Shown piece by piece: positions 51,401 to 60,464 of a DNA stretch of 64,000 nucleotides. Origin of the DNA: Lineus longissimus (lineage: Eukaryota; Nemertea; Pilidiophora; Heteronemertea; Lineidae); the NCBI RefSeq assembly GCF_910592395.1, contig NC_088314.1, positions 18,449,998 to 18,513,997 of the forward strand, given 5' to 3'. A program made the position numbers and the translations under genes. Under the pieces are notes generated by a model, which was not told the origin of the DNA, did no database searches, and saw only the letters and a list, made by a program, of their open reading frames with translations. Every line of letters starts with the position of its first letter. The stretch's first letter is position 1.

Positions 51401-53021
51401 CCCCTTGAAGGAGAAAAGCTCGTTAAATGACTTGCTCAAGAACACAAAGATGAAACAGGGTCAATCCTTCTAAGACTTGAGCCCACCGCCTCCAGATTGT
51501 GAGCCTGGTGCTCTAACCAATCCTTCTAAGACTTGAGCCCACCACCTCCAGATTGTGAGCCTGGCGCTCTAACCAATCCTTCTAAAACTTGAGCCCACCA
51601 CCTCCAGATTGTGAGCCTGGTGCTCAAACCACTGTGCCACATCACCCCTCTATCCACACCCGTACCCCTAAGAATAAGAAACGCGACTCCATGTCTCGTT
51701 TATCCACAGTGTCGGATATTTACCACAATAACATAACAAGTACTAATGGTCCTCTCCAAACACCATCACGGAAATTAAATCTCGTCTTACAAATGTCCAG
51801 ATCATGCCTTTGACAAGGGTAGATACTTCTCCGCGGACATTTTATTGTCGAGTTTAAACCTCTGCCTGGTAAGTGTTTCTGACATTAATCGCCGTCCCAG
51901 ATGAGGTTTATAAAGCGCGCCGCAAACCAGCGATTGTCATTGCAGCGACCTGCAATCATGATCACATGCGACAAAAATCTGCTGTTTGCTGCGGTGGTCA
52001 CGGTAGGTACCTGCAACAAGAATCAGTCGTAGCAACAACCATGGATCATTATCAAACCCTGTGATTACCGGTTTATGATATAAACATCATATTTATTTAT
52101 CACAAATAGCAGCCAATAATCGCAGGTTGCATTGATAAAAATCACTGGTTTGCACAGTGCTTAAGATTCTCTTCATAGTCTTGCATAAAATGTGATCCGA
52201 CGTGGAAACTGCTTGAAATAATTCACAGTTGTGCAGATATATATGCAGTTTTAGACTGCCGGCCTGTCAAAGTTTTAGATTGTCTCACTCCAAACTTATC
52301 TTCTTGTAAAACCCTGCGTCATTTACGATGTATGTGTCATCTCGGTAATCCTAATTCCATTAGTAATTGTTCTTACCAACTGACAGCGAATGACAATCTT
52401 TGTCCTATACATGCTCCACTGGGCCTTCTTCTAGTGGTTGCCATGGTTACCGTCAAATGCCTTGCATTGGTCTTTCCGGTGACATCTTATAGAGGCTTAT
52501 CGGAATGACATTAAAGGGTCATGTCGTTTGTAATTACTGGTGGTCCAAGAAATGAAATGCTGTTACACACAATGCTGTAGTGCAGTTATCATGCATGCAA
52601 ATTTGATGAAACTTGGTATTCGTAGTATTTGTATATATCTGTCTCAACAATGACAATGCTGAAATTTGTATTAAGTATATATTTACGCTAGTGGAAATTA
52701 TCAAATTCAATTACAAATTCTCAAATTATTGCCTTTTGCGCAATAAATAAATGACTAATGAGATAAAAAAACTTGAATCTTATGTCTGAAGTTTGGTAAA
52801 TCTACCTTTGATATCATGGGAGTTATTCAAAATCAAAAGTGTATAAATTTTTTTGTGTTACCTAGTAGTGATTAGGATGGTGGTGGTATTGCATGTCCCA
52901 GTAGCCTGTACATCAATCATTTTCGGCGTCTGCTAATATTCAGCCTCCCTTTGGACTACTTGCAGGTGAGGAAGCACTGAATGAATACCTGAAGACGAAA
53001 GTCGTGACTGTTGAATATTAG
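34775..53021 (+). CDS. ALDH1L: 10-formyltetrahydrofolate dehydrogenase (ALDH1L family)
   Basis: Eighteen coding exons with matching GT-AG sites and phases: 34775-34901, 35248-35473, 36302-36467, 37621-37722, 38235-38324, 38815-38949, 39390-39607, 40149-40293, 41104-41286, 41659-41874, 42400-42470, 42649-42754, 43130-43311, 44119-44218, 45004-45176, 46281-46478, 46874-47073, 52966-53021 (TAG). They give 897 residues against about 902 in human ALDH1L1, collinear end to end. The enzyme converts 10-formyl-THF plus NADP+ to THF, CO2 and NADPH, and so drains one-carbon units. The first visible exon starts in phase 0 at Leu ([12 protein letters not shown]), aligned to Met1 of the cytosolic enzyme but to an internal Leu of mitochondrial ALDH1L2. 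The start Met, perhaps with a targeting peptide, must lie in an upstream exon not found. The last intron is 5.9 kb and full of repeats. No frameshift or stop was found in any exon. Confidence 0.97.
36196..36266 (+). mobile_element. TIR element, family B, short copy before exon 3
   Basis: An internally deleted ~70-bp copy runs from AGTAGAACCTCTCTATTATT to GTAGGTTCCACCG, with one GTCCTTAGTAGAGAG unit left. TA follows the right end. Its last base is 35 nt before the exon 3 acceptor (…TTTTCCAG|G at 36301). Confidence 0.7.
36700..37280. mobile_element. Head-to-head pair of Penelope-like 3' ends (intron 3)
   Basis: Arms at about 36706-36975 (minus) and 36998-37280 (plus) are ~90% identical inverse copies. 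Each encodes the C-terminal end of a Penelope-like protein, outward facing. The minus-strand copy reads [19 protein letters not shown], then [20 protein letters not shown] and a stop. The plus copy reads [12 protein letters not shown] to [19 protein letters not shown]. This H-F-N-L...V-x-V-I-E...R...E-x-x-W-I...L-x-T...P-x-G-L-N pattern marks the region after the GIY-YIG nuclease in Penelope-like elements. The centre is a short palindrome of CGTAATGTTATAGAAGTTA units. Both copies are 5'-truncated and cannot be active. Confidence 0.8.
37740..37940 (+). repeat. Dispersed element 'R2', copy 2 (intron 4)
   Basis: It begins directly after the exon 4 donor region. It contains TTGCAAGCAACACAAATCTC, TGCAGGTGGCTGCGACAAGA, GCGACCTGCAATGAGTATAA and TTATCGCAGTGATAATTTTG, collinear with blocks near 31.5, 52.0 and 54.2 kb. 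Confidence 0.5.
38358..38758 (+). repeat. 200-bp tandem duplication in intron 5
   Basis: Two direct copies with a period of exactly 200 bp begin at CCATTCCGTGTTAATTTCC and CCATTCCATGTTAATCTCC. Each ends GTCACCCCAYTTGGGGTCAT then TGTAACCCCATCT. High identity suggests a recent event. The second copy ends about 56 nt before the exon 6 acceptor. Confidence 0.9.
39390..40293 (+). CDS. ALDH1L: ALDH1L exons 7-8: acyl-carrier-protein-like linker
   Basis: Visible residues 283-403. This carrier-protein-like domain carries the 4'-phosphopantetheine arm that shuttles the formyl group between the two catalytic sites. The attachment serine is Ser350 in GAGAGSMDV, matching Ser354 of the human enzyme. Exon 7 ends in phase 2 inside an Arg codon (AG|G) and exon 8 continues [11 protein letters not shown]...[12 protein letters not shown]. 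Exon 8 ends GAC GCG|GTAAGT, where the donor is also the first unit of a 20-bp minisatellite. Confidence 0.95.
40294..40540 (+). repeat. 20-bp minisatellite built on the intron 8 splice donor
   Basis: Twelve units of GTAAGTTTATCTATAATGNG, plus a partial one, run from the first base of intron 8. Seven units retain GTAAGT; the others read GTAATT, GTAAGG or GTAAAT. The first unit is the genuine exon 8 donor, so the 5' splice site itself has been amplified. Use of a downstream unit would add multiples of 20 nt and soon bring in an in-frame TAA. Confidence 0.95.
40719..41053. mobile_element. 335-bp TTAA-flanked TIR element, family D, copy 1
   Basis: It is bounded by TTAA at both ends, with inverse ends TTAAAGGGTAACT and TTAAAGTGATACT. 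A near-identical 335-bp copy lies at 44472-44806. Non-coding. TTAA borders fit piggyBac-type MITEs, which is inference. It ends about 50 nt before the exon 9 acceptor (41103). Confidence 0.8.
41104..53021 (+). CDS. ALDH1L: ALDH1L exons 9-18: aldehyde dehydrogenase domain
   Basis: Visible residues 404-897. This domain oxidises the carrier-bound formyl group with NADP+. Landmarks: [78 protein letters not shown] and FTGSTEVG. General base Glu668 is in LELGGKSP (human Glu673) and nucleophile Cys702 in [11 protein letters not shown] (human Cys707). [28 protein letters not shown] and the C-terminal [14 protein letters not shown] complete the domain. TPWNYP replaces the IPWNYP of vertebrates. All motifs needed for activity are present. 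Confidence 0.97.
41997..42359. mobile_element. 363-bp TIR element, family A, copy 2 (intron 10)
   Basis: TA-flanked (41995-41996, 42360-42361), the same length as copy 1 at 3021-3383, with only scattered substitutions (for example CGTGGAATGC for CGCGGAATGC at the right TIR). It ends 40 nt before the exon 11 acceptor (42399). Non-coding. Confidence 0.85.
43894..44089 (+). mobile_element. TIR element, family B, copy before exon 14
   Basis: The cleanest copy: TA|CAGTAGAACCTCTCTATT ... GGAGGTTCTACTG|TA, with TA at both flanks (43892-43893, 44090-44091). It has the internal GACTGACAAGTG segment and three TTAATAGAGAGGTTGTCC-type units. It ends 29 nt before the exon 14 acceptor (44118). It defines the family: CAG...CTG ends, TA target, ~12-bp TIR, no coding capacity. 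Confidence 0.9.
44472..44806. mobile_element. 335-bp TTAA-flanked TIR element, family D, copy 2 (intron 14)
   Basis: Bounded by TTAA (44472-44475 and 44803-44806) and very similar to copy 1 at 40719-41053 along its whole length, so the two are recent relatives. Non-coding. It lies about 200 nt before the exon 15 acceptor. Confidence 0.85.
45258..45765 (+). repeat. ~125-bp tandem repeat in intron 15 with TTTTTGCAGG units
   Basis: Four units (starts near 45258, 45385, 45513 and 45632; periods 127, 128 and 119) each carry TTTTTGCAGGATTCATAAAA, ATAGAAATGGCAAAAA and TTACCTTTTTCAGATTTTTT. Each unit therefore has two pyrimidine-AG motifs that resemble 3' splice sites. The true acceptor of exon 16 lies 500 nt downstream at 46280. 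Confidence 0.85.
45943..46248 (+). mobile_element. TIR element, family B, copy before exon 16
   Basis: TA|CAGTGAAACCTCTCTATT ... GGAGGTTCTACCG|TA (TA at 45941-45942 and 46249-46250). Internally it holds a duplicated ~100-bp block (GAGAGGTCAAATTGAATAGA occurs twice), so this copy is longer than the others. It ends 32 nt before the exon 16 acceptor (46280). Confidence 0.85.
48148..48404 (+). mobile_element. tRNA-derived SINE with ATT-repeat tail
   Basis: The head GGGGCAGCGGTAGCGCAGTGG contains the A box (TAGCGCAGTGG). B box GGTTCGACTCC follows, with a CAT triplet in the anticodon position. The body leads to GCGCTATATAAAAG and an (ATT)n tail. Direct repeats TTATCTTT flank it (48139-48146 and 48401-48408), a target-site duplication. 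It lies in ALDH1L intron 17 (between exons 17 and 18) in the sense orientation. The acceptor-stem ends do not pair properly, so this is not a functional tRNA gene. Confidence 0.9.
48595..48890. repeat. Minisatellite arranged as an inverted pair
   Basis: The left part (to about 48785) is a degenerate ~22-bp repeat of AAGTTGCGAGTTGGAAATGC. The right part (48807-48885) is the same unit in inverse orientation (AACTCGCAACTTGCAATTTC). About 20 nt separate them, so RNA through this intron could fold into an imperfect stem. Open frames here are artefacts. Confidence 0.8.
49577..49853 (+). mobile_element. TIR element, family B, expanded copy (last intron)
   Basis: It runs from GTAGAACCTCTCTATTAAGG to GGAGGTGCCGCTG, followed by TA. 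The internal unit TCCTTAATAGAGAGGYG is amplified to about eight copies (49690-49835). Same orientation as the gene, but here the nearest acceptor is 3 kb away. Confidence 0.85.
50280..50800 (+). repeat. R1 copy with a 127-bp tandem triplication
   Basis: It starts with the R1 head (GTAATAACTGGTGGTCCAGG, then CAATGCTGTAGTGCAGTTAT). From about 50418 the AT-rich tail is present three times in direct tandem with period 127 bp; each copy ends AGCATAGGCCTTTAATGCG and CGCTTTTTAGG. The copies are almost identical, so the amplification is recent. Confidence 0.9.
51290..51655 (-). mobile_element. tRNA-like SINE with triplicated head
   Basis: On the minus strand GATGTGGCACAGTGGTTTGA supplies an A box and GGTGGGCTCAAGTTTTAG a weak B box. 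The B-box region (about 68 bp, CAGGCTCACAATCTGGAGG) is repeated about three times. The body that follows includes CTTGAGCAAGTCATTTAACG, similar to the conserved central part of several SINE families. The tail is diverged. SINE origin is likely, but the family is not known. Confidence 0.55.
51895..52150 (+). repeat. Dispersed element 'R2', copy 3
   Basis: Contains GCAGCGACCTGCAATCATGA, TCACATGCGACAAAAATCTG and AGGTACCTGCAACAAGAATC, matching the blocks at 37.8 and 54.2 kb. Non-coding. Confidence 0.5.
52510..52745 (+). repeat. Dispersed element 'R1', copy near the last exon
   Basis: GTAATTACTGGTGGTCCAAG, ACACAATGCTGTAGTGCAGT and TATCATGCATGCAAATTTG occur in the usual order, followed by the AT-rich tail. 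A good full-length reference copy. It ends about 220 nt before the last ALDH1L exon. Confidence 0.75.
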
Positions 53022-53194
53022 ACGCATGTCTGATCAGACGATAGGTACGAATTGATGGACAATCGTCATAAATTACTACTGGTCAAAAAGGAAGGGAAAG
53101 TCTCCCCTGAAGGAAGTGTCTATGCCACTAAGAATTCCTTGGCATTAACATGTTTGAAGAGTTTAGTCAAATATTACCTGTCTCTGTGAGTTCA

Positions 53195-53512
53195 GTCTGC
53201 TATTGGGGGAAATTTGTTTATTGGGGAAAAAATTGTTGTATGGGGGAAAATCTGTTATTGGGTGAAAATCTGTTATTTTGGGAAAATCTGTTTTTGAGGA
53301 AAATCTGTTATTCTGGAAACATCTGATATTTGGAAAAAAACTGTTATTGGGGAAAATCTGTTCTTTGGGGAAAATCTGTTATTGGGGAAAAAAATCTGTT
53401 ATTGAGGAAAAATCTGTTATTGGAAAAAAAATCGGTTATTGAGGAAAAATCTGTTATTGGAAAAAAATCGGTTATTGAGGAAAAATCTGTTATTGGGAAA
53501 AAATCTGTTGTC
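53195..53512 (+). repeat. ~18-bp minisatellite after the ALDH1L stop codon
   Basis: About 17 units of GGGGAAAATCTGTTATT with variable length (17-21 bp), starting 175 nt after the stop codon. It would lie in the 3' UTR if transcription continues. Later units alternate GAGGAAAAATCTG and GGAAAAAAATCGG, so the array has two subtypes. The 61-codon open frame across it is an artefact. Confidence 0.9.
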
Positions 53513-53869
53513 TGACAAGTGCTGTCCTTAGTAGAGAGGTGTCCTGATTAGAGAGGTAAAATTGAAGACAGCAACCAATTTGGGACCAATGACTAGTGTC
53601 CTTAATAGAGAGGGTGTCCTTGATAGAGAGGTGTCCGCTAAGAGAGGTTCCGCCACTGTGCTACTGTGCAATTGTGCTATACTGAATACAATAGAATTAC
53701 CTCTCTATGAAGGACACCCTTGGTACTGACAAGTGCTGTCCTTAGTAGAGAGGTGTCCCGATTAGAGAGGTAAAATTGAAGACCGCAACCAATTTGGGAC
53801 CAAGGACTAGTGTCCTTAATAGAGAGGGTGTCCTTGATAGAGAGGTGTCTGCTAAGAGAGGTTCTGCTG
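53513..53869 (+). mobile_element. Two adjacent family B TIR elements
   Basis: The first copy (53513-53655) lacks its left end and begins at CTGACAAGTGCTGTCC, abutting the minisatellite. The second (53688-53869) is complete, from TAGAATTACCTCTCTATG to AGAGGTTCTGCTG followed by TA. Both share AAATTGAAGACMGCAACC and GACTAGTGTCCTTAATAG and are nearly identical, so they arose by local duplication. Sense orientation relative to ALDH1L. Confidence 0.85.
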
Positions 53870-54149
53870 TACCTAAAACCTCAAAACCTTGAGGCAGTAA
53901 AGTAATCTGGTCATAAACACTACAGCCTGATGAAGTAGAAATCTTATTAATTATTCACAAACAGTGACCAGGTTATTACAAATGGCTCTCAGCTGCTTCA
54001 CTTACGGACTCGCCATCATAAATACTGATCTGATCTTGTTCCAAAACCATGTCAGTGGAAAGGAGAACATCCTTAAGCACACGCAAACCGAAGATATTTG
54101 GTGCAGCAACCTGGGATAATTTTCTGATCCAGCAATTATCGGTTTCACT

Positions 54150-54300
54150 TGGCAGACAAGCAATCTTTTATTGCTCATCACAGTGATAATTATCACATTT
54201 TGCAGAGAGCAAAGTCTCATTTGTAAGCCAGGTGACATTTGTTGCAGTGACCTGTGATATTTATCACATGAGACAAAGATCGCTCGTTTGCAGGATCTTT
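54150..54300 (+). repeat. Dispersed element 'R2', copy 4
   Basis: TGGCAGACAAGCAATCTTTT, ATCACAGTGATAATTATCAC, TTGCAGTGACCTGTGATA and ACATGAGACAAAGATCGCTC are in the same order as the copies at 31.5 and 37.8 kb. Confidence 0.5.
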
Positions 54301-54982
54301 AGAGTTTCTTCTCAAGATGCTTTATTTTTGATTTTGAGCGTGATTTTGTGTTCGTGAAACTTAACTGTAGATATTATAAAGGTACTTAGAGGTGAATTAA
54401 GAAATAAGGAGGTTAGATATGTACACCGGTGAGGAATATAATCAGTGATGATGTCAGATGGAACCTCGGCCATCTTCAAAAAAGATAGCGGGCCAGAGAC
54501 TGTTTGTATTGCACCAGTAATAGTTAAACCGAGTATACCCGGTCTACGTCACAGGGGACTGAAATGTCAACCGAGTACAGTTGGTCTAAGACTAATGGCA
54601 ACCTCCTTTGGTCAAAAATGGTTTAATGGCATCATGTCTTTTGTTATGAATGTGAGGATAGTGACAGAGAATCTTAGCAAATCATGTGCTATGTTGACAA
54701 AATATATTAGGTGCTTAATAATATGCTAGTAAAAGCAGATGTTAATCTTGAGTGGCTATTTCTAATGATGCTAAATTTTAAGTTCGCCCATAGTCCTTCT
54801 CTGATTTTGGAATATTTATTTCTATTTTGAATAAATTTAATCTTGCCAGATTCTTCTGTGTATGTTGCTTTGGTCTGTCAAGGAGGTAACCGGAAGTACA
54901 CCAATGCCTTGGGATCCATTTATGGTCAAACATGTACACTGATGCACTTTCGGTGTTCTCCTTGGTGGTCTTTGAAAAAAAT

Positions 54983-55113
54983 CAGCCTCGTCCGAAGTCA
55001 TGGCGCCTCTGCCAATTCCTGTCGTGAGGTTGGATTGTTGCTCCTTTTACCGGAGCGATCGACCAATCAATATCACGAGATCTCGCAGGGAGGCGCGTGG
55101 TTTTACCAGGCTG
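54983..55113 (+). repeat. ~130-bp CAGCCT-ended element, copy 2
   Basis: CAGCCTCGTCCGAAGTCATG, then CCAATTCCTGTCGTGAGGTT, ACCGGAGCGATCGACC and ACGAGATCTCGCAGG, ending CCAGGCTG. Collinear with 9420-9541 at roughly 75-80% by eye. Confidence 0.6.
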
Positions 55114-58100
55114 AAACAAAATATAAATATCGTAGGTGATCATGCCTTGTGTGTATATCAAGATAAGAATAAATTGATAATATAATTTCGTTAAAAAGAT
55201 GTTATTTATTTTCATCCTTCAAAAGTCAGATCTGAGTAGACGTCCGCAGAGTGCCTCAACATTGTCACTGCTTGTCAACCAGACCCCCGAAGTTGATGTC
55301 AACCAGGCTGAAGAACCTAGTTGAAGTCAAAATACAGCCTATTCCACTCTCACCTTTTAACGCAAAATCTCGCACTGAGCTCAAACCAACCAGGTTACAA
55401 TTTTATCTTTCTTGCAACGGCCATGAAACGGCAAAATCGCATGGATGATTATAAATTCGATTTGGAAGACGGTCCCTGCGGATTTCTCGGTAAATGTTGT
55501 TTTTAAGAACTCTGATTAGTTTTCTTTCTATGTTAACTTTGAAATTAACACCTTCTTGTGGCTTGTTTTGTTTATACAGGTGTTACCATGGTAACTTGCT
55601 CTGAACCACGAGTTGTGGAACTTTCCGGTAAATTTTGAAATGATTAAAGATTTTGCTACGGAATATATATAACCGGTTATTAGTTTTCTCCCCAAAGTTT
55701 TTTTTGTTGAGTATTTATTTCAGTTTCTGACCGGAGTTAGCACGAATGGTTGCTGGATCAATTTCGTGAAGAACTCTACCCTCTGCTACAGTACACCTTT
55801 CAAAATCAATTTTAAAAGGAATGTCTTAAAATAGGTGTTGGTCCACAACTCTGGCATGTGGTGCGGAAGAAATCGTCGACTGGACCTAGACAAAAACGAG
55901 GCGAGTAAAACGTCCTTTCCCGTGGGCGAAATGCGGAAGGTCGTGATGGGAAGTGTCGGAGCCTGTTCTGCGTGTTTCGAAGAATGAACATGGCCAAACA
56001 TGAGCAAGTTGGCTGGTGTTTGCTGGTGTCTGGAAACACGCCCACATAAACAAACCCGTGCAAACTTTTTGTGGCAAACACGCCCAAACATATTGCTGAT
56101 GATGTTTGCCAACAAAAGTTTGCTAATGTACACCGGGCTCCGGAGCAAAACACTTCCTGGACGACCGTTCATGCCTTTCGCTTTTGGGTAGCGGTCTCGA
56201 ATGCCTCGGGAAGTATCCGTTGATCATTTTAGAGGCAATAAAAGCCACCACGCATCGCATCAACCGTGATCTGTTTCAAGCCATCCTTTATTGGATTTAT
56301 CATCATCTGAGCGATACTCCCAATTCGGTCACAATAGGGACCTGCCACGAGGGGATTCTCCCGCCCACGCTAATAAGAGATTGATAATATTCACCAACAA
56401 AGGATTGCTTTATCAGGCATTGCGCTTGACAAGAAAAGGGGGCGACTTGCTGGAAAGGGCACGATTTAAAGGTCAGGTTGCTGGCGAATTACATGTAGTT
56501 ACGTTAATATCCTTGGATGTAATCAATGTTAAAGGATATACAGCCCCAATCGAGGGTTTGTTCGCTCATGTTCTTCGATGACGAATTGAGCGCTCTCCTT
56601 TAGACCGGCTGGTCCGTCCCACTGAGATTTCGTCAGTCTCGGCGAACTACGCTGTTATGATTATGGAGGGTTAAATCATATCCGCTGAGCTCCCATCAGC
56701 AGCAATTTCAACCGGTGGCTTGCTGCGTTGATCTGCAATGCGGCGTTTCCGTAACAGTTGATTGGATTCCGGCTAGAGATCTACTTCCGCCAGGTTAGTA
56801 GCAACCGGAAGTCAGCGTCAAACAAGGGAAATGTGAAGAGCTTGGGAGTTTTATTCATGTATTTTTTTTTGCCGTAGATAATTTTTTCATCGATGAGATG
56901 AATTAAAAACGGAGCCAAATTTGTTGCAGAGCTCAACTAGTATCAGTCGGGCAAGGAGATTTATCTCCACGTTTCGACATCGTCGCTATTTCGAGCGAAG
57001 TCACTCATGTCCGTATGATATTTAGTACGTCAATTTATGCAATTTGAAATTTTCAAATTCAATAACAAATTGAAATTTTTGATGACTGGCATAGGCCTTT
57101 TATCAAAATTTCCAATGGTTGTACTTAACATAACATAAGCATTTCTGCGTCAGATGGTTAAATGCGCTTCCCCTCTCCTCAGACGTGCCACAACAACCCA
57201 GCTGCTTGCTTGAGTTCGAACAGCATGAATCGCAATCGCCGGTTGGCGCTGTGAGCATTATACCCGGTCCTTCCCCGGCGAGGATGTGTAAACAATCGCG
57301 CTATGCCAAACAAGGCCTCGTTCGTCTCTAAATGCAAAATGACGCCAATTCCAAACAACCCCATCCGCCGGACAACATCTGCGAGCAACAATGTCCCGCC
57401 AGACGTTGGGTGAGATTTATGTGTGACGCGGGACTTAGTCTCCGCCTTAAAACTCGATTAGGGCCTAATCCCGTGACACCAGGAGCCCGAAATGTGATTG
57501 TAACTGCGAACTGTGAATGGAAAGACATCAGTGTCGTGGAGTAATAAGTGATGGCCAGAGGGAAGCTGGGGTTTGGGTTGGCTGTAGTATTGGACGAGAT
57601 AGTAGGAAATACGGCCATATTTATAGGGTGGCACGAGTATATTAGAGGCAGTACTAATCTGCCTATTCCGGCAGGGCCGTGTTTAACTTTTTGGTCCGGG
57701 GGTTTGGATGAGATGGCCATTTCAGGCGAGGCGTGTAGCCTCGGGAATTCAAGTCGCTGATTCGGACCGTCCTCTGGAGTTGCCCGTGACCCCTAGACTC
57801 CTATGCAGTCCGTTTCGTCATCCTAGTCGTCTTTCCTCGGGCGACCGGTCCACTGCGTCTGGAGTGTAGTGACCCCAGCGCCTCCCATGGACCGGTACAG
57901 AACTAGTGCTATTTCAGGCGGATTTTGATACGGATACGCAGTGATCCACAATTTCCCTATTCCAGTTTCTGAACAACTACAAATCGTGTATCTAACTATA
58001 AATCGTGTATTTAAAATCAGCTTTAGTATGTTATGATGGTGATGATGTTATGGCTTTTGTCATCGATCATCGTGGCCCAATTACACATCACTTGATAGGC

Positions 58101-59335
58101 TTTATATAGGTCGGACAGGAGTCATTCGACTTCACAGAAGTAATCACCTGAATATCAAATACCGTTACTGCAATAAATAGTACAACAGAACGGAATGTAC
58201 CCAAAGGGCCCCTGTCTAAAACTGCCTCGCAAACCAGCGAAACTCACTTACAATTACAATCTACAATTCTGTAAACAAACCATATATTCATTTAAAGGGG
58301 GCTATATACAATTACTAAGGGGTCAAAGTGTTGGTTTTCAGGCGACTAATATGCGGGGTTTGGGGATTGGATGATATTGATTCGGTGATGAGCGTCTTCC
58401 TCGTAACAGCGTGGATAGCTTCAATGTTTTGTGAGATGGCAGAGCACGGCCCTGTCGGCGACTTCGCGTATCTTTATCTGATCTACCTATAGCTCCTGCC
58501 TTTAGACTTCTTTTAATTAAAGGGACTCTATTGATAGGAGCTGGGTAAGCAAGAAGTTACACGAAGTCGCCAATAGGAGTCTCTCCCATCTCAAAGTAGG
58601 CCTACATTTTGTAGTATTCCGGCGTGTACTACGAATGTATTTAGTGGTGAATCAAACATATGCATAGTCACCCGAGGATGGCCAATTTAACCACCTGTCC
58701 TGCCTATGATCCCATCGCAATGATTCGGGTATGGTCCGACATCATTGAAAATCACTACACCAAAAGTGAATCTGTGCTTTGAAAGCTATTTCTTGGGGCT
58801 CAACGCTCCTGATAAGCATTAATTAATATCGACTGAAATGGTTTCGATATAATCATTAGTCAGCAATCTAACAGATTGACACAAAACATTGTATATACAA
58901 ATTTGGTGATCAGAGCTCACAAGCTGTGGCAGAGTTAGTTGGTAATGTTACTGCACAAACTTACAAAACAAATACCATCGGCCAATCATACAGGCCTATA
59001 TTCTTTGGCTTTTAAATTTTGCATTGCAAACTATCAATTATATTCCTATTGCAATCCACTTACTGACACAGCCGTCCAATAAAGCACTCCACCTCGGCCT
59101 GAACACACACAGATGCCTGGTTTAGCCATCTACCACCACGATGTTGATTGGCGCTGCAATCAACCGTATCGCCAACTGCAGTTGCCGCTCTGGCGAATAC
59201 GGCGGCTGATTAAGGTTCTGGGGAGCGCGCGCGATAGGATGGGGAGATATAAACCCACCACTCTGACATCGCCAGTGACCTAGGGCCGAATATCCCCAGT
59301 GCGAGACTTGGACACGGAATACACCCAAGCGCGCA

Positions 59336-59592
59336 ATGCAAAACGGGGAGAAGAAACCCTTGGTGACGGAGCACACGGGCTTTTGGCAACTTTTTAAGCG
59401 GAATTGGCAACCTACTATAGTTTATTGTGGTATTTTTCTCGGATTTGGAATATGCGTGGCGTTCCTTGGGCCTACTCTGCTGGATCTTGGATGCCAGGTT
59501 TCCGAGGACATGAGAAAAATGAGTCTGGTGTTTTTTGCCCAACTTCTATTCGTCTTGATCGGATCAATGTTTTCCGGATATCTCGTAAACAG
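59336..59592 (+). CDS. MFSD4-like transporter, first coding exon
   Basis: The ATG at 59336 opens an 85-codon frame ending in phase 2 at AACAG|GTAAGG. After a short cytosolic N-terminus, NWQPTIVYCGIFLGFGICVA forms a first membrane helix running into AFLGPTLLDLGCQV. SLVFFAQLLFVLIGSMFSGY forms a second helix. The LGPTLLDL signature and the RN-QPT lead-in are characteristic of the MFSD4A/MFSD4B (Na+/glucose transporter 1-like) branch of the major facilitator superfamily. Substrate is not deducible. Later exons (about ten more helices expected) were not recognised up to 64000, so intron 1 is at least 4.4 kb or the rest diverges. Confidence 0.8.
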
Positions 59593-60386
59593 GTAAGGCG
59601 GAGCATTACGTTACCTCCCATTTTTACCTCAATCAGAATTATATCTTGTGTTGTAAAATATACCCATGTGAAGACTACTTTCAGCAGCCAGTGACTTCTT
59701 ACATAATTTCGATCTGATTATATATATCGTCATCACGGATACTCCTTTGCTATACTTCGTTTAGGACATTCCAAAAGAGTGTTTTCACAGTTGGCCATCT
59801 CTGGAACAACTTGAATGAATTCTCATGGTCATTTTGGCTTGCTTTCTTTTGTCTGTTCCTCCACCATGGCGAGTGATGACGTCACGTCAAACCACCACCA
59901 GACCTTTAAAGGGAAGGTAGTGTTATCATATTGTTGTTTTAAAGCCTATGTAATAGACTTTTGACTTTCTGCGAACAAGACGCAACGTTAACTTTCAATT
60001 CAAAATTCAAATTAACTTTATTACCTCAAAAACGCCCTCTTGGGCCCAACTGTAATATATCAATAATTTTCGAAAGAAGTCAAGGAAGTACTTTATGTAC
60101 AACAGAGCGGAAGTACAAAACCTGTGTTATCAAGAACTGACTTTGTAGTATTGTCCGTCGGAACAAATGATATATATCATTTTTATCTGGTAATTATCGA
60201 TCTATAATGCGTATATCAGTACGTCCTATACGGCCAGTTATCTGACATAAATGGGTCGCATTGTTCATCCACATGTAACTTTTTATAGGCCTACTTCGCC
60301 TCGACTTGAACCAGTTTAATAAATGAAGTCCCGGGAAGCAGCGATAGATTTTGACGAAAATAGGCAAAAGTCACTTTAAAACCCGC

Positions 60387-60464
60387 AGCACACTAGCCGC
60401 CAACTTTGGCGACAAGAAGCGTTCGGCTGACGCCTCTCGACGCCAAAGTTGGCGGCTAGTGTGC
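60387..60464. repeat. Perfect 24-bp inverted repeat (hairpin)
   Basis: GCACACTAGCCGCCAACTTT then GGCG at 60387-60410 is exactly inverted at 60441-60464, around ~30 nt. Weaker pairing extends outward (CTTTAAAACCCGCA / GCGGCAAGCTTTAGG). The ~78-nt stem-loop size is pre-miRNA-like, but a palindromic MITE is as likely. Confidence 0.8.

Larger units (their letters stand above)
53880..59330. other. Gene-free stretch between ALDH1L and MFSD4-like
   Basis: No recognised exon. It contains an R2 block (54150-54300), a CAGCCT element (54983-55113) and a CpG-richer segment at about 56.5-57.9 kb with open frames on both strands (for example 130 codons at 57720-57328, minus) that match no family I know. 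The CpG-richer segment may be regulatory. Confidence 0.45.

Noticed and set aside
53330-53515. Lysine-rich 61-codon frame
   Set aside because: Translation of the ~18-bp minisatellite.
53915-53950. Hammerhead ribozyme core (CTGATGA...GAAA) as found in Penelope elements
   Set aside because: The bases between CTGATGA and GAAA cannot form stem II and no flanking stems are seen; a chance match.
55786-56191. Four overlapping frames in different phases (up to 128 codons)
   Set aside because: No family match and several frames open at once over repeat-like TTTGC/CAAACA-rich DNA; no splice evidence.
57179-57760. Open frames on both strands in a CpG-richer block (up to 130 codons)
   Set aside because: Both strands are similarly open, no domain recognised; GC-rich sequence lowers stop frequency.
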